Positions 46,247 through 54,790 of a DNA stretch of 64,000 nucleotides are shown piece by piece. Each line of letters begins with the position of its first letter. Position 1 is the first letter of the stretch. A model generated the notes under the pieces. The model was not told where the DNA came from. It ran no database searches and saw only the letters and a list, made by a program, of their open reading frames with translations. The position numbers and the translations under genes are program-made. The DNA is from Stenotrophomonas sp. HITSZ_GD (GTDB taxonomy: Bacteria > Pseudomonadota > Gammaproteobacteria > Xanthomonadales > Xanthomonadaceae): the NCBI RefSeq assembly GCF_029543105.1, contig NZ_JARQXB010000010.1:62001-126000 (forward strand), written 5' to 3'.

Positions 46247-46996
46247 ATGACCTATTGCGTCGGCATCGAAGTGGACGAAGGCCTGGTCTTCGCCGCGGAT
46301 ACCCGCACCAACGCCTCGCTGGACGATGTCCGCGTGTACCGCAAGTTGCACGTGTTCGAGTATCCCGGCCAGGCGGTGTTCGCGCTGATGTCGGCCGGCA
46401 ACCTGGCCACCACCCAGCTGGCGCTGGCGCGCATCCAGCGCGATGTCGACGACGCGGCCGAGCGCAACCTGCGCAACTTCCGCCACCTGTTCGAGGTGGC
46501 CGAGTACGTGGGGCAGATCCTGGTCTCCAGCCAGGTCGATACCTCCGGCCGGCCCGAGTTCGAGGGCGTCAGCACGCAGGCCACGCTGATCCTCGGCGGG
46601 CAGATCGCCGGCGAGCGGCCGGGCATGTACATGATCTACCCGCTGGGCAACGCCATCGCCTCCTCGCCGGAGACGCCCTACCTGCAGGTGGGCGAATCCA
46701 AGTACGGCAAGCCGATCCTGGACCGCATCATCCGCGCCGACATGCGGCTGGAGGACGCGGCGCGCACCGCGCTGGTGTCGCTGGATTCGACGATCCGCTC
46801 CAACCTCTCCGTCGGCATGCCGATCGACCTGGCGCTGATCCGCCGCGACGACCTGCGCGTGACCGAGCGCATGCGCCTGGACGCGGACACGCCGCTGTAT
46901 GCGGATATCCACGCCAACTGGTCGCGCAAGCTCGCCGAAGCGGTGCACACCCTGCCGCGCTTTCCGTGGGAGCTGCCGGACGATCCGTCCGGCTAG
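46247..46996 (+). CDS. Proteasome-type protease homologue (Anbu/BPH)
   Basis: 249 residues. The protein begins MTYCVGIEVDEGLVFAADTRTNASLDDVR; removal of Met would expose Thr2 as N-terminal nucleophile, as in Anbu. FALMSAGNLATTQLALARIQ and PYLQVGESKYGKPILDRIIRADMRLEDAARTALVSLDSTIRSNLSVGMPIDLA are conserved in this family. Anbu forms large rings (reported helical assemblies) and has weak or unknown protease activity. It usually travels with an alpha-E protein, a circularly permuted ATP-grasp protein and a transglutaminase; none of these is adjacent here. The stop overlaps the stop of the convergent hybrid kinase (shared CTAG). Confidence 0.92.
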   Translation: MTYCVGIEVDEGLVFAADTRTNASLDDVRVYRKLHVFEYPGQAVFALMSAGNLATTQLALARIQRDVDDAAERNLRNFRHLFEVAEYVGQILVSSQVDTSGRPEFEGVSTQATLILGGQIAGERPGMYMIYPLGNAIASSPETPYLQVGESKYGKPILDRIIRADMRLEDAARTALVSLDSTIRSNLSVGMPIDLALIRRDDLRVTERMRLDADTPLYADIHANWSRKLAEAVHTLPRFPWELPDDPSG

Positions 46997-48498
46997 CCGG
47001 TTTCCAGCGCGTGCGCCACGGCGCGGAACACGCGGCGCATCTCCAGCGGCTTGCGCAGCACGTGGACCGGGATATCGGGCGGGAAATGTTCGCGCTGCAA
47101 CGGCTGGCCCACGTCCTCCAGCACGATCGCCGGGCCCTGGTAGCCGAGCTCCTGCATGGTGAGCAGCAGGCTCACGGCCGAGAGCAGGATGATGTCGCTG
47201 TCCACGATCACCAGGTCCGGCAGCGCATGCTGTTGCGCGTGTTGCAGGGCCGCCGCGCCATCGGCCGCCAGCTGTGGCTGGTAGCCCTGGCTCGACAGCG
47301 CGTTGCCCAGTAGCGACAGCCGCGTGGCCTCGCCGTCCACCAGCAGGATGCGCTGGCCGCGGCCCAGCGGCAGGTCGGTGTCGTGTTCGCCGCCGACCGG
47401 CGCGGCCGCGCGCAGCGGCAGCACGATGTCGAAGCGCGTGCCCTCGCCGCGCCGGCTGTCCACCGTGATGGTGCCGCCGTAGCTTTCGACGATGCGCTTG
47501 CAGGAAATCAGGCCCAGTCCGGTGCCATCGCTCTTGGTGGTGAAGAACGGGCTGAACAGCCGCGCCAGCGTGTCCTCGCTCATGCCGGTGCCGGTATCGG
47601 TGACGCTCAGGCGCAGCTGCGTCTCGCCTTCCGGCGCGGCGGCGAAGGTGAGTTGCCCGCCGTCGGGCATCGCCTGCACGGCGTTGAGGCCCAGGTTCAA
47701 CAGGCACTGCTGCAGTTCGGTGTAGTTGGCTTCCACGCTGAGGTCGCCATCGCCACCTTCCACCTGCAGCGTCACGCCCTTGGGCAGGCTGCTGCGCAGC
47801 AGCAGCTGCACGGCCTGGAACAGCCGCGCCACCGAAACCTGCTCGCGCGGCTTGTTGGAGCCGCGCACGAAGGACAGCATCGATTCGGCCATCTCGTGGC
47901 CACGGCGGCCGCATTCGGCGATCACGTCGGCCAGCTGGCGCAGCTGCGGGTCATCGCCGCGCCCGGCCAGCAGGTCCGGCACGATCAACAGCGGCTGCAG
48001 GATGTTGCGCAAGTCATGGCTGAGGCCGGCGGCCAGCAGGGCCAGGCTCTCCAGTCGCTGGGCGCGCATCAGCTCGCTTTCCACGCGCTCGCGGTCGCGC
48101 TCCACACGCGCCTCGCGCACCGCGCGCGCCACCGCCGCTGGCAGGCGGGTGGGGTTGTGCTTGATGATGTAGTCGTTGGCGCCTTCCTGCAGCGCCTTCA
48201 CCGCCGCTTCCTCGCCCATCGTGCCGGAGACGAAGATGAAGGGCATGCGCGGGTCGAACTTGCGCACGATGCGCAGTGCCTCGTGGCCGGAGAAGCCCGG
48301 CATGCTCAGGTCCGACAGGACGATGTCGGGCCGGAATGTTTCCAGGCAGTGGCGCAGCGACTGCTCGCCGTCCACGCGCTCGAACACCGCCTCCAGGCCC
48401 GATTCGAGGAGCTGGTCGGACAGCAGTTCGGCGTCTTCGGGCGAATCCTCGATCAGCAGGATGCGCAGTTCGCCGAGCCGGGCCCCTTCGTGCGGCAT
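46993..48498 (-). CDS. Hybrid histidine kinase: receiver - kinase - receiver
   Basis: 501 residues, cytosolic. First receiver: LRILLIEDSPEDAELL, phospho-acceptor D63 (VLSDLSMPGFSG), K113. Kinase: H161 in LAAGLSHDLRNILQPLL, ATP lid GTGLGLISCKRIVESYGG. Second receiver from about 383: pocket D388 and E390 (LVDGEATR), probable acceptor D433, K483 (LRKPLEMR). The H-box HDLRNIL type is seen in hybrid kinases related to phytochrome-linked regulators. It starts one base after the stop of the single-domain receiver, so it is the third gene of a minus-strand three-gene phosphorelay. Input probably comes from the membrane kinase via the small receiver. Output is unknown; no DNA-binding domain is encoded in the cluster. 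Confidence 0.93.
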   Translation of the reverse strand: MPHEGARLGELRILLIEDSPEDAELLSDQLLESGLEAVFERVDGEQSLRHCLETFRPDIVLSDLSMPGFSGHEALRIVRKFDPRMPFIFVSGTMGEEAAVKALQEGANDYIIKHNPTRLPAAVARAVREARVERDRERVESELMRAQRLESLALLAAGLSHDLRNILQPLLIVPDLLAGRGDDPQLRQLADVIAECGRRGHEMAESMLSFVRGSNKPREQVSVARLFQAVQLLLRSSLPKGVTLQVEGGDGDLSVEANYTELQQCLLNLGLNAVQAMPDGGQLTFAAAPEGETQLRLSVTDTGTGMSEDTLARLFSPFFTTKSDGTGLGLISCKRIVESYGGTITVDSRRGEGTRFDIVLPLRAAAPVGGEHDTDLPLGRGQRILLVDGEATRLSLLGNALSSQGYQPQLAADGAAALQHAQQHALPDLVIVDSDIILLSAVSLLLTMQELGYQGPAIVLEDVGQPLQREHFPPDIPVHVLRKPLEMRRVFRAVAHALETG

Positions 48499-48499
48499 G

Positions 48500-48940
48500 T
48501 CAGTGGGTTCCCGGCGCCTGGTTGATGACGGCCCAGAAAGTGCCCAGGGTCTGCACGGCGTTGAAGAACTGGTCCACGTCCACCGGCTTGACCACGTAAG
48601 CGTTCACGCCCAGGTCCCAGCTGCGCGCCAGGTCATTCTCCTCGCGCGAGGAAGACAGGATCACCACCGGCAGGCGCTTGAGCTCCTCGTCCTGGCGGAT
48701 CTGCTTGAGCACCTCCAGCCCGTCCAGGCGCGGCATCTTGATGTCCAGCAGCAGCACGGCCGGCAGGCCTTCCTCGCGGTCGGCGAAGGCGCCGCGACGG
48801 TACAGGTAATCCAGGACCTCCACACCGTCCTCGACATGGACGATGGGATTGGCCAGGCGCGCCTCGCGCAGGGCGTCGATGGCCATTTCCGCGTCGGCGG
48901 GGCTGTCTTCGGCAAGCAGGATGGTACGGATGGGGCTCAT
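48500..48940 (-). CDS. Single-domain response regulator (Rcp1-like)
   Basis: 146 residues. Receiver features: LLAEDSPADAEMAIDAL, phospho-acceptor D66 (VLLLDIKMPRLDGLEVL), the insert EELKRLPVVILSSSREENDLARSWDLGVNAYVVKPVD with K118. The insertion and length match Rcp1-type regulators that pair with phytochrome-like kinases. Start codon overlaps the stop of the upstream kinase (ATGA), and the stop is one base from the hybrid kinase start. It has no output domain and probably relays phosphate between the two kinases. Confidence 0.94.
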   Translation of the reverse strand: MSPIRTILLAEDSPADAEMAIDALREARLANPIVHVEDGVEVLDYLYRRGAFADREEGLPAVLLLDIKMPRLDGLEVLKQIRQDEELKRLPVVILSSSREENDLARSWDLGVNAYVVKPVDVDQFFNAVQTLGTFWAVINQAPGTH

Positions 48941-50745
48941 GACGATGACTCTCGGGAGGGCGCATCGAGCGCCGCGGGCAGGATGAAATGGAAGGTGGCG
49001 CCGTGGTCGAGCCGGCTCTCGGCCCAGATGCGTCCGCCGTGGCGGCCGAGCACACGGCGCACGCTGGCCAGGCCGATGCCGGTGCCCGGGTATTCGCTGG
49101 CCTTGTGCAGCCGCTGGAACACGCCGAACAGCTTGGAGGCGTATTCCATGTCGAAGCCGGCGCCGTTGTCGGAGACGCTGAAGTGGTGGCTGCCGTCCGG
49201 CAGCGACTCGTAATCGATGTCGATGCGCGCCACCGGACGCTTGCCGCTGTACTTGATCGCGTTGCCGATCAGGTTGGTCCACAGCTGCCGCATCATGTTC
49301 TCGTCGGCGACCAGGATCGGCATCGGCGCGATGTGCCACTCGATGCGATGCTCCGGGTGTTCCACCTGGTCGTTCGCCTCGAGGATGGCGCGCGTTTCGG
49401 CCACCAGCGACTGCATGTCCACCGCCTGCATGCGCAGCGCGCTGCGCCCCAGGCGCGAATACACCAGCAGGTCGTCGATCAGCGTGGCCATGCGCCGCGC
49501 CGAGCTGCTGATCACCTGCATGTAGTGCTGGGACTTCTCGTCGGCCTGCTCGCCCAGGTGGCGCTGCAGCTTGTCGGCGAAGCCGGCGACATGGCGCAGC
49601 GGCGCGCGCAGGTCGTGGGATACCGAATAGCTGAAGGCTTCCAGCTCGCGGTTGACCTCCGAGACCTGCTCGACCTTGCCTTCCAGCTGCCGGTTGAGCT
49701 CCTGGATGCGTTCGCTGGAGGCTTTCTGCAGGCTGACGTCGCTGACCGTCATCAGCACCACCTGGTCGTCCTCGTCCGGCAGCGGCATGCGCCGCGCATT
49801 GAGCAGCATGGTGCGCGACACGCCGTCGGCGCCACTCTGCTCGTGCTCGTAGTCCCACAGCTCGCGGCCACGCAGCAGGATGTCGGCCAGGCGCTGCCGG
49901 ATCGCCGGGTCGGACCAGGCGCCTTCGCCGATGCTGGCAAGCTCGGCCCCGCGCAGGTCTTCCTCACCCAGGCCATAGAGTTCGGCGAATGCGTTGTTGT
50001 ACAGCACCAGGCGCTGCTGGCCGTCGAGCAGCACGATGGGCTCGCGCACGGTCTGCAGCACCGAGGCGGCGCGCGCGGCCGCCCGCGTGGAGGCCTGCTC
50101 GGCGACCAGGCGGTGGCGCGTCTGGCGCTGCAGCAGCCACACCACGCTGCCGAGCAGCAGCAGCTGGACGATCAGCGCGCCCCAGCTCAGCGCGGTGTAC
50201 TGCACGCGGCGCAGGTTGGATTCGCGGTCGCGCTGGGCCAGCAGCGCGTTCTCGGAGGATTGCAGCTGGTCGATCAGCTCGCGCATCGGGTTGGCGACGA
50301 TCATTTCCTGGATCAGCGCCTGGGTCTGTACCGGATCGCGCGAGCGGGCGATGGACTCGGCCAGCTGCATGCGGCGGTCGATGGTGCCTTGCAGGTGGCC
50401 CAGCCGGACCAGCTGTTCGGGGTTGTCGCGCGTCTGCAGGATCAGTTCGGACAAGGCGCGCTCGATCGCCGCGCGGCCGCTGCGCATGCGCTCGTTGAGC
50501 ACGGGCAGCTCGATGCCGTGCGAGCGCATCAGCGCCGACGACTCCACGTCGCGCACCGAGGACTCCAGCTGCTGCGACAACTGCCGCACCTGCTGGCTGT
50601 GCTGGACCCAGTTGGCCGCCTTGTCGGTGCTGCGCGCCATCTGCTGCAACAGCAATGCCGGGACCACCACGATCAGGAAAATCGCCGTGGTCAGCGCGGG
50701 GAGGCGCCAGCGTTCCCAGGCATCTTCATTGGCGGGTATCTGCAT
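48937..50745 (-). CDS. Membrane sensor histidine kinase with CHASE3-like and PAS domains
   Basis: 602 residues. Membrane helices at about 17-34 and 184-205 enclose a helical CHASE3-like periplasmic domain. A PAS domain (about 225-340, EPIVLLDGQQRLVLYNNAFAELYG) is followed by a coiled stretch and the kinase with H377 (FSYSVSHDLRAPLRHVAGF), N-box NLIGNAIKYS and G-box GTGIGLASVRRVLGRHGG. The H-box context is typical of phytochrome-related kinases, matching the Rcp1-like partner encoded next. It is the first gene of the three-gene phosphorelay. Signal unknown. Confidence 0.93.
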   Translation of the reverse strand: MQIPANEDAWERWRLPALTTAIFLIVVVPALLLQQMARSTDKAANWVQHSQQVRQLSQQLESSVRDVESSALMRSHGIELPVLNERMRSGRAAIERALSELILQTRDNPEQLVRLGHLQGTIDRRMQLAESIARSRDPVQTQALIQEMIVANPMRELIDQLQSSENALLAQRDRESNLRRVQYTALSWGALIVQLLLLGSVVWLLQRQTRHRLVAEQASTRAAARAASVLQTVREPIVLLDGQQRLVLYNNAFAELYGLGEEDLRGAELASIGEGAWSDPAIRQRLADILLRGRELWDYEHEQSGADGVSRTMLLNARRMPLPDEDDQVVLMTVSDVSLQKASSERIQELNRQLEGKVEQVSEVNRELEAFSYSVSHDLRAPLRHVAGFADKLQRHLGEQADEKSQHYMQVISSSARRMATLIDDLLVYSRLGRSALRMQAVDMQSLVAETRAILEANDQVEHPEHRIEWHIAPMPILVADENMMRQLWTNLIGNAIKYSGKRPVARIDIDYESLPDGSHHFSVSDNGAGFDMEYASKLFGVFQRLHKASEYPGTGIGLASVRRVLGRHGGRIWAESRLDHGATFHFILPAALDAPSRESSS

Positions 50746-50914
50746 CTGCTCTTTCGCTCGATTCCAGGAACCGCCAGGGGCGAAGGATTGTCCCGCATTC
50801 GACAGTCACCCGAATGAATCGTTCAGCGGATAACCGAAGCCGCGCCCCGGGCGGCTAGATGAATACGTACATCATAAAGCCGGCCGCGTGAAAACGCGTC
50901 CACACCTCCCAACG

Positions 50915-50942
50915 AAAAAAGGCGCGCTCCGGAGAGCGCGCC
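50915..50942 (-). terminator. Rho-independent terminator after the BON protein gene
   Basis: Read on the minus strand, GGCGCGCTC pairs with GAGCGCGCC around a four-base loop and is followed by six T (complement 50915-50920). It is 55 bases beyond the BON gene stop and separates it from the kinase operon. The rest of the 50746-50997 gap shows nothing else. Confidence 0.9.
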
Positions 50943-50997
50943 TCGCGATGGCCGGGCCGCCTCGCCACGGCCCGGCCATCGTCCACGGAACAGCGGC

Positions 50998-51342
50998 TTA
51001 CTTGTCGGCCATCGCCGAGACCTTGAGGTTCGCGGCCTCGACCTTCTTGACGCCCTCGATGCCCTTGGCGGTCGCGACGGCCTTGTCCTTCTCGGCCTGG
51101 GTCTTGACCAGGCCGCTCAGCCACACCACGCCGTTCTTGGTCTCGACCTTGATGTCGGTGCCCGGCACGTTCTCGGTGGCGAGCAGGTCGCTCTTGACCT
51201 TGGTGGTGATCCAGGTGTCGCTGGCCGGCTGCTGCGATTCGGCCGGCGGATTCTTGTTGTCGGCGGCAAACGCGCTGCCAGCGCCCAGCATCGAAATGGC
51301 CACCAGCGAAGCGGCCAGCGTATTGCGAACATGCTTCTTCAT
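50998..51342 (-). CDS. Periplasmic BON-domain protein (OsmY-like)
   Basis: 114 residues from the ATG complementary to 51340-51342, with GGGAG 9 bases ahead. Signal peptide MKKHVRNTLAASLVAISMLGAGSAFA. One BON domain (about 40-110): SDTWITTKVKSDLLATENVPGTDIKVETKNGVVWLSGLV, then AVATAKGIEGVKKVEAANLKV. OsmY has two BON domains; this has one. BON proteins bind phospholipid or stabilise the envelope under osmotic stress. It is transcribed alone and closed by its own terminator. Confidence 0.93.
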   Translation of the reverse strand: MKKHVRNTLAASLVAISMLGAGSAFAADNKNPPAESQQPASDTWITTKVKSDLLATENVPGTDIKVETKNGVVWLSGLVKTQAEKDKAVATAKGIEGVKKVEAANLKVSAMADK

Positions 51343-51474
51343 CGCGATTGCTCCCTTTGCGGTTGAGTGGGGCCAGCATGCGCAGCGCCGCGTACAGCGC
51401 ATGTGACTTCGATATCTAGATCCCGTGAACCATTCAGCCGCTAACATAATGCTTTCGCCGCCCGCTTCGATGCC

Positions 51475-52512
51475 ATGAAAGATCTCAACCTCGCCCTGAT
51501 CGGCTACGGCTACGTCGGCCGGGTTTTCCACGCGCCGCTGATCGACGCCACCGAGGGCCTGCGCCTGCATTCGATCGTCTCGCGCCATCAGGACGCCGCC
51601 GCGGCCTACCCCGGCACCCGCGTGGACGCCGACCGCGCGCGCGTGCTGGCCGATCCCGATATCGACGCGGTGGTGATCGCCACGCCCAATGACACCCATG
51701 CCCCTATCGCGCTGGAAGCGCTGGCGGCCGGCAAGCACGTGCTGGTCGACAAGCCGTTCACCGTGGACCTGGCGCAGGCGCGCGAGGTGATGTCGGCCGC
51801 GGTGGATGCCGGGCGCGTGTGCAGCGTGTTCCAGAACCGGCGCTGGGACGCGGACTTCCTCACCGTGCAGCAGTTGTTGCAGGCCGGCGTCCTCGGGCCG
51901 ATCGCCGAATTCCACTCGCATTTCGACCGCCATCGGCCGCACGTGCGCGATCGCTGGCGCGAAAGCGATGCGCCCGGTGCGGGCCTGTGGTTCGACCTGG
52001 GCCCGCACCTGCTCGACCAGGCGCTGCAGCTGTTCGGACGACCGCAGGCGATCGGCGCCGACCTGCTGCGCCAGCGCGAGGGCGCGCGCAGCGACGATTA
52101 CTTCCACGTGGTGCTGCACTACCCGCGCCTGCGCGCGCACCTGCACGCGGGCAGCCTGGTGGCCGACGCGCGGCGCCGGTTCGCCGTGCACGGCCTGGAA
52201 GGCAGCTACACCAAGGACGGCCTGGACACCCAGGAAGCGATGTTGCGCGATGGCCTGCGGCCGGGCGTGGCGGGCTGGGGCGAAGATCCCGTGGACGGTT
52301 GGCTCACGCGCGCCGGCGAGGACGGCACGCTGCGGCGCGAGCGGGTCACCACCGTTCCGGGCGACTATCGCCGCTGCTACGCGGCATTTCGCGATGCCGT
52401 TGCCGGCACCGGCGCGCCGCCGGCCACCACCGCGCAGGCGCTGGAACTGATGGCGCTGTTGGAACTGGCCGTCGACGCCGCCGCGCGCGGCCAGGTGCTC
52501 CCGCTGGACTGA
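51475..52512 (+). CDS. Gfo/Idh/MocA-family oxidoreductase
   Basis: 345 residues. The nucleotide-binding loop is IGYGYVGRVFHAPLI (G-x-G-x-x-G) and the family lysine is in VDKPFTVDLAQA. The C-terminal half (HSHFDRHRPHVRDRWRES; GLWFDLGPHLLDQALQLFG) resembles the YdgJ/YhhX oxidoreductase branch. These NAD(P)-dependent enzymes act on sugars or inositols; substrate unknown. It is divergent from the BON gene and ends four bases before the convergent 6-phosphogluconate dehydrogenase gene. Confidence 0.92.
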   Translation: MKDLNLALIGYGYVGRVFHAPLIDATEGLRLHSIVSRHQDAAAAYPGTRVDADRARVLADPDIDAVVIATPNDTHAPIALEALAAGKHVLVDKPFTVDLAQAREVMSAAVDAGRVCSVFQNRRWDADFLTVQQLLQAGVLGPIAEFHSHFDRHRPHVRDRWRESDAPGAGLWFDLGPHLLDQALQLFGRPQAIGADLLRQREGARSDDYFHVVLHYPRLRAHLHAGSLVADARRRFAVHGLEGSYTKDGLDTQEAMLRDGLRPGVAGWGEDPVDGWLTRAGEDGTLRRERVTTVPGDYRRCYAAFRDAVAGTGAPPATTAQALELMALLELAVDAAARGQVLPLD

Positions 52513-52515
52513 GCC

Positions 52516-53445
52516 TCAGTCCGGCTTGCCGGTCGGCGGCGGCGCGGCGTGCAGCGCGTGGCCGCCGAATTCGTTGCGCATCGTGGCCAGCAGCTTGTCG
52601 GTGAACGAATCCTTGTCGCGCGAGCGCAGGCGTTCGAGCAGCGAGAGCGTGATGACCGGCGCGGAAACATCCAGGTCGATGGCCTCGGCCACTGTCCAGC
52701 GGCCCTCGCCGGAGTCCTCCACGAACGGTGCCACGCTCGCCAGGCGCGCATCGCGCCCCAGCGCATCGGCGGTGAGGTCCAGCAGCCACGAACGCACCAC
52801 GCTGCCGTCGCGCCAGATCTCGGCGACCTGGTGCAGGTCCAGCGCGAACTCTTCCTTGCGCTCCATCAGCGCGAAGCCTTCGGCGTAGGCCTGCATCATG
52901 CCGTACTCGATGCCGTTGTGGACCATCTTGGCGAAGTGGCCGGCGCCGCTCGGGCCCACCCGGCCCCAGCCGCGGTCCGGCGCGGGGGCCAGCGCGGTGA
53001 ACACCGGCCCGAGGCGCGCCACGGCGGCCTCGTCGCCGCCGATCATCAGGCTGTAGCCCTCCTTCAGGCCCCACACGCCGCCACTGGTGCCGCAGTCGAT
53101 GTAGGCGATGCCGTGCCCGGCCAGTTCGCGGCTGCGGCGCTGGGAATCCTTGTAGTACGAGTTGCCGCCATCCACGACCAGGTCGCCCGGCGAAAGCAGC
53201 GGCAGCAGCTGTGCCAGCGTGTCGTCGACCACCTTGCCGGCCGGCACCATCAACCAGACGGCGCGCGGCACCGGCAGCGCGGCCACCAGTTCGGCGAGCG
53301 AGGCGGCCGGCGCGACGCCCTTGGCCTGCGCGGCCTGGCGCGCGGCGGCGCCGGGGTCGAAGCCGATCACGTGGTGGCCGCCGCGGATGATCCGCTCGGC
53401 CATGTTGGCGCCCATCCGTCCCAGGCCGACCATTCCCAGTTCCAT
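52516..53445 (-). CDS. gnd: 6-phosphogluconate dehydrogenase, decarboxylating, short form
   Basis: 309 residues from the ATG complementary to 53443-53445 (MELGMVGLGRMGANMAERI) with GAGGA ahead; a longer in-frame start is not conserved. Rossmann loop GLGRMGANM, substrate loops DGGNSYYKDSQRR and GTSGGVWGLKEGYSLMIGG, and catalytic Lys in HFAKMVHNGIEYGMMQAYAEG. At about 300 residues it belongs to the dimer/tetramer short class (YqeC/GntZ), often NAD-preferring, rather than the 470-residue NADP enzyme. It converts 6-phosphogluconate to ribulose-5-phosphate and CO2. Confidence 0.94.
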   Translation of the reverse strand: MELGMVGLGRMGANMAERIIRGGHHVIGFDPGAAARQAAQAKGVAPAASLAELVAALPVPRAVWLMVPAGKVVDDTLAQLLPLLSPGDLVVDGGNSYYKDSQRRSRELAGHGIAYIDCGTSGGVWGLKEGYSLMIGGDEAAVARLGPVFTALAPAPDRGWGRVGPSGAGHFAKMVHNGIEYGMMQAYAEGFALMERKEEFALDLHQVAEIWRDGSVVRSWLLDLTADALGRDARLASVAPFVEDSGEGRWTVAEAIDLDVSAPVITLSLLERLRSRDKDSFTDKLLATMRNEFGGHALHAAPPPTGKPD

Positions 53446-53516
53446 AGCGCGATCCTCGTGTGCGAAAGAGGGGTGCAGATTGGCATGAACCGGCGCGGTC
53501 GGCATCGCCCGGCCGG

Positions 53517-54728
53517 TCAACGATATGTTGCGCCGGCGCACTGCCGCAGGCGCTCATCGATCCAGCGCCGGTACAGCGTGGTGTGCAGGTTGTGCAGCGC
53601 CAGGTCGATCGTGTAAGGCGTGCGCGGGTTGCGGTCGAGCAGGCGCGCGATGTGGTAGCCGATCGGCTGCACCCCGCGCGGATGCACGTAGACCACGAAG
53701 CCGCGGTAGAACGGGTCGTCGAGGATGGCGTCCATGCGCGCGACCACCTGGCGCTCGTACGGATCGAGCCGCGCGCGCAGCGCCGAGTCGCGCTCGTGGA
53801 GCAGGCGTTCGAATCCGCGGCGGCCCAGCCCGTCCACTTGCTGCGACAGCTGCCACAGCTGGCGGTTGAGCCCGTCGTAGTACGCCAAGCCGCCGTGCGC
53901 GGCCAGCGCCTGCGCCGCTTGCTCGCTGACATCGACGACGATGAAGTTCTCAGCCTGGTTGCTGATGTCGTCGAGGAAGCGCTTGGAGAACGCGTGCTCG
54001 ATGAAGCCCGGCACGCCCATGAACGCCTGGCGCCCCATCGCGCTGGTGCGCACCGCCTTGCCGTCGGCGAGGAATTCGCCGGCATGCGCGCCGAGCAGGA
54101 TGCTGTCGGTATCGTGCAGGGTGACGAACGTGCCGATGGACAGCTCGCCCGGCGTGAAGGCGGCATCGAAGGCGGCATCGCCATAGAGTTCGCGCTGCGT
54201 GGCCAGCTGGGCGACCTGCCGGCCGACGCCGCATTCGGTACGCACGTGCCCACGGTAGAAGGCCTCCAGCGCGGTGCTGTTCGCGGCGGCCGGCGCGTAG
54301 CCGCGGCCGAAGCTGCGGAAGCGCTGCCAGCCTTGGGCCTGCGCGCCCTCCGCGCCGAAACCGATCCAGCCGGTTTGCAGGCCGAAGAAGCGGTAGCCCT
54401 CGTTGGCCGCCAGTTGCGCGCTGGCCCGCCGGGCGGCATCGCCCAGGCGGAAGGCGTAGGCGCACACGGTGGCCGGGTCGTCGAACATCGCCTGCAGCGC
54501 GGCCTGCGCGCGCGCCGGCGCCTGTGGCAGTACCGCGCGCAGGTCGCCTGCGGCTTGCGCCTGCGCAAGCGAGGCGCGCTGGCAGGGGGTGCCACCGGCG
54601 ATGCGCGGGGTATCGATGGCGGCATGCTCGATGTGCCAGCCCAGTTCGCGCAGCAGGTCTTCGGCGCATGGGGAGGCGATGGCCGGGCCTGCCAACAGCG
54701 CGCCCAGCAGCGCCACGCGACGCGCCAA
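53517..54728 (-). CDS. Exported protein of unknown family
   Basis: About 403 residues. No ATG lies near the apparent N-terminus; the likely start is a TTG (complement 54726-54728) giving (M)ARRVALLGALLAGPAIA, a clean signal peptide, or a GTG 12 bases later. The mature protein has scattered cysteines (SPCAED, GTPCQR, TVCAYAF, TECGVG, RQCAG) and aromatic motifs (YRFFGLQTGWIGFG, FYRGFVVYVHPRG). I do not recognise a family. The terminator of the preceding gene (54745-54769) lies only 17 bases ahead of the TTG, leaving almost no promoter room, so expression by read-through is likely. Length of open frame and codon use support a real gene. Confidence 0.7.
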   Translation of the reverse strand: MARRVALLGALLAGPAIASPCAEDLLRELGWHIEHAAIDTPRIAGGTPCQRASLAQAQAAGDLRAVLPQAPARAQAALQAMFDDPATVCAYAFRLGDAARRASAQLAANEGYRFFGLQTGWIGFGAEGAQAQGWQRFRSFGRGYAPAAANSTALEAFYRGHVRTECGVGRQVAQLATQRELYGDAAFDAAFTPGELSIGTFVTLHDTDSILLGAHAGEFLADGKAVRTSAMGRQAFMGVPGFIEHAFSKRFLDDISNQAENFIVVDVSEQAAQALAAHGGLAYYDGLNRQLWQLSQQVDGLGRRGFERLLHERDSALRARLDPYERQVVARMDAILDDPFYRGFVVYVHPRGVQPIGYHIARLLDRNPRTPYTIDLALHNLHTTLYRRWIDERLRQCAGATYR

Positions 54729-54744
54729 CGAACGCGCACAAGAG

Positions 54745-54769
54745 AAAGCCCCGGCTCGACCGGGGCTTT
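54745..54769 (-). terminator. Hairpin terminator after the glycine-zipper gene
   Basis: AAAGCCCCGG and CCGGGGCTTT pair perfectly around CTCGA. On the minus strand it ends GGGGCTTTCTCTT, a weak T-run. It lies 21 bases beyond the stop at 54791. Confidence 0.75.
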
Positions 54770-54790
54770 GGTGTTGCGCGCGAAGGTGGC

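Noticed and set aside
48988..50817. 609-codon plus-strand open frame opposite the CHASE3/PAS kinase
   Set aside because: Antisense shadow; the minus strand has all kinase motifs.
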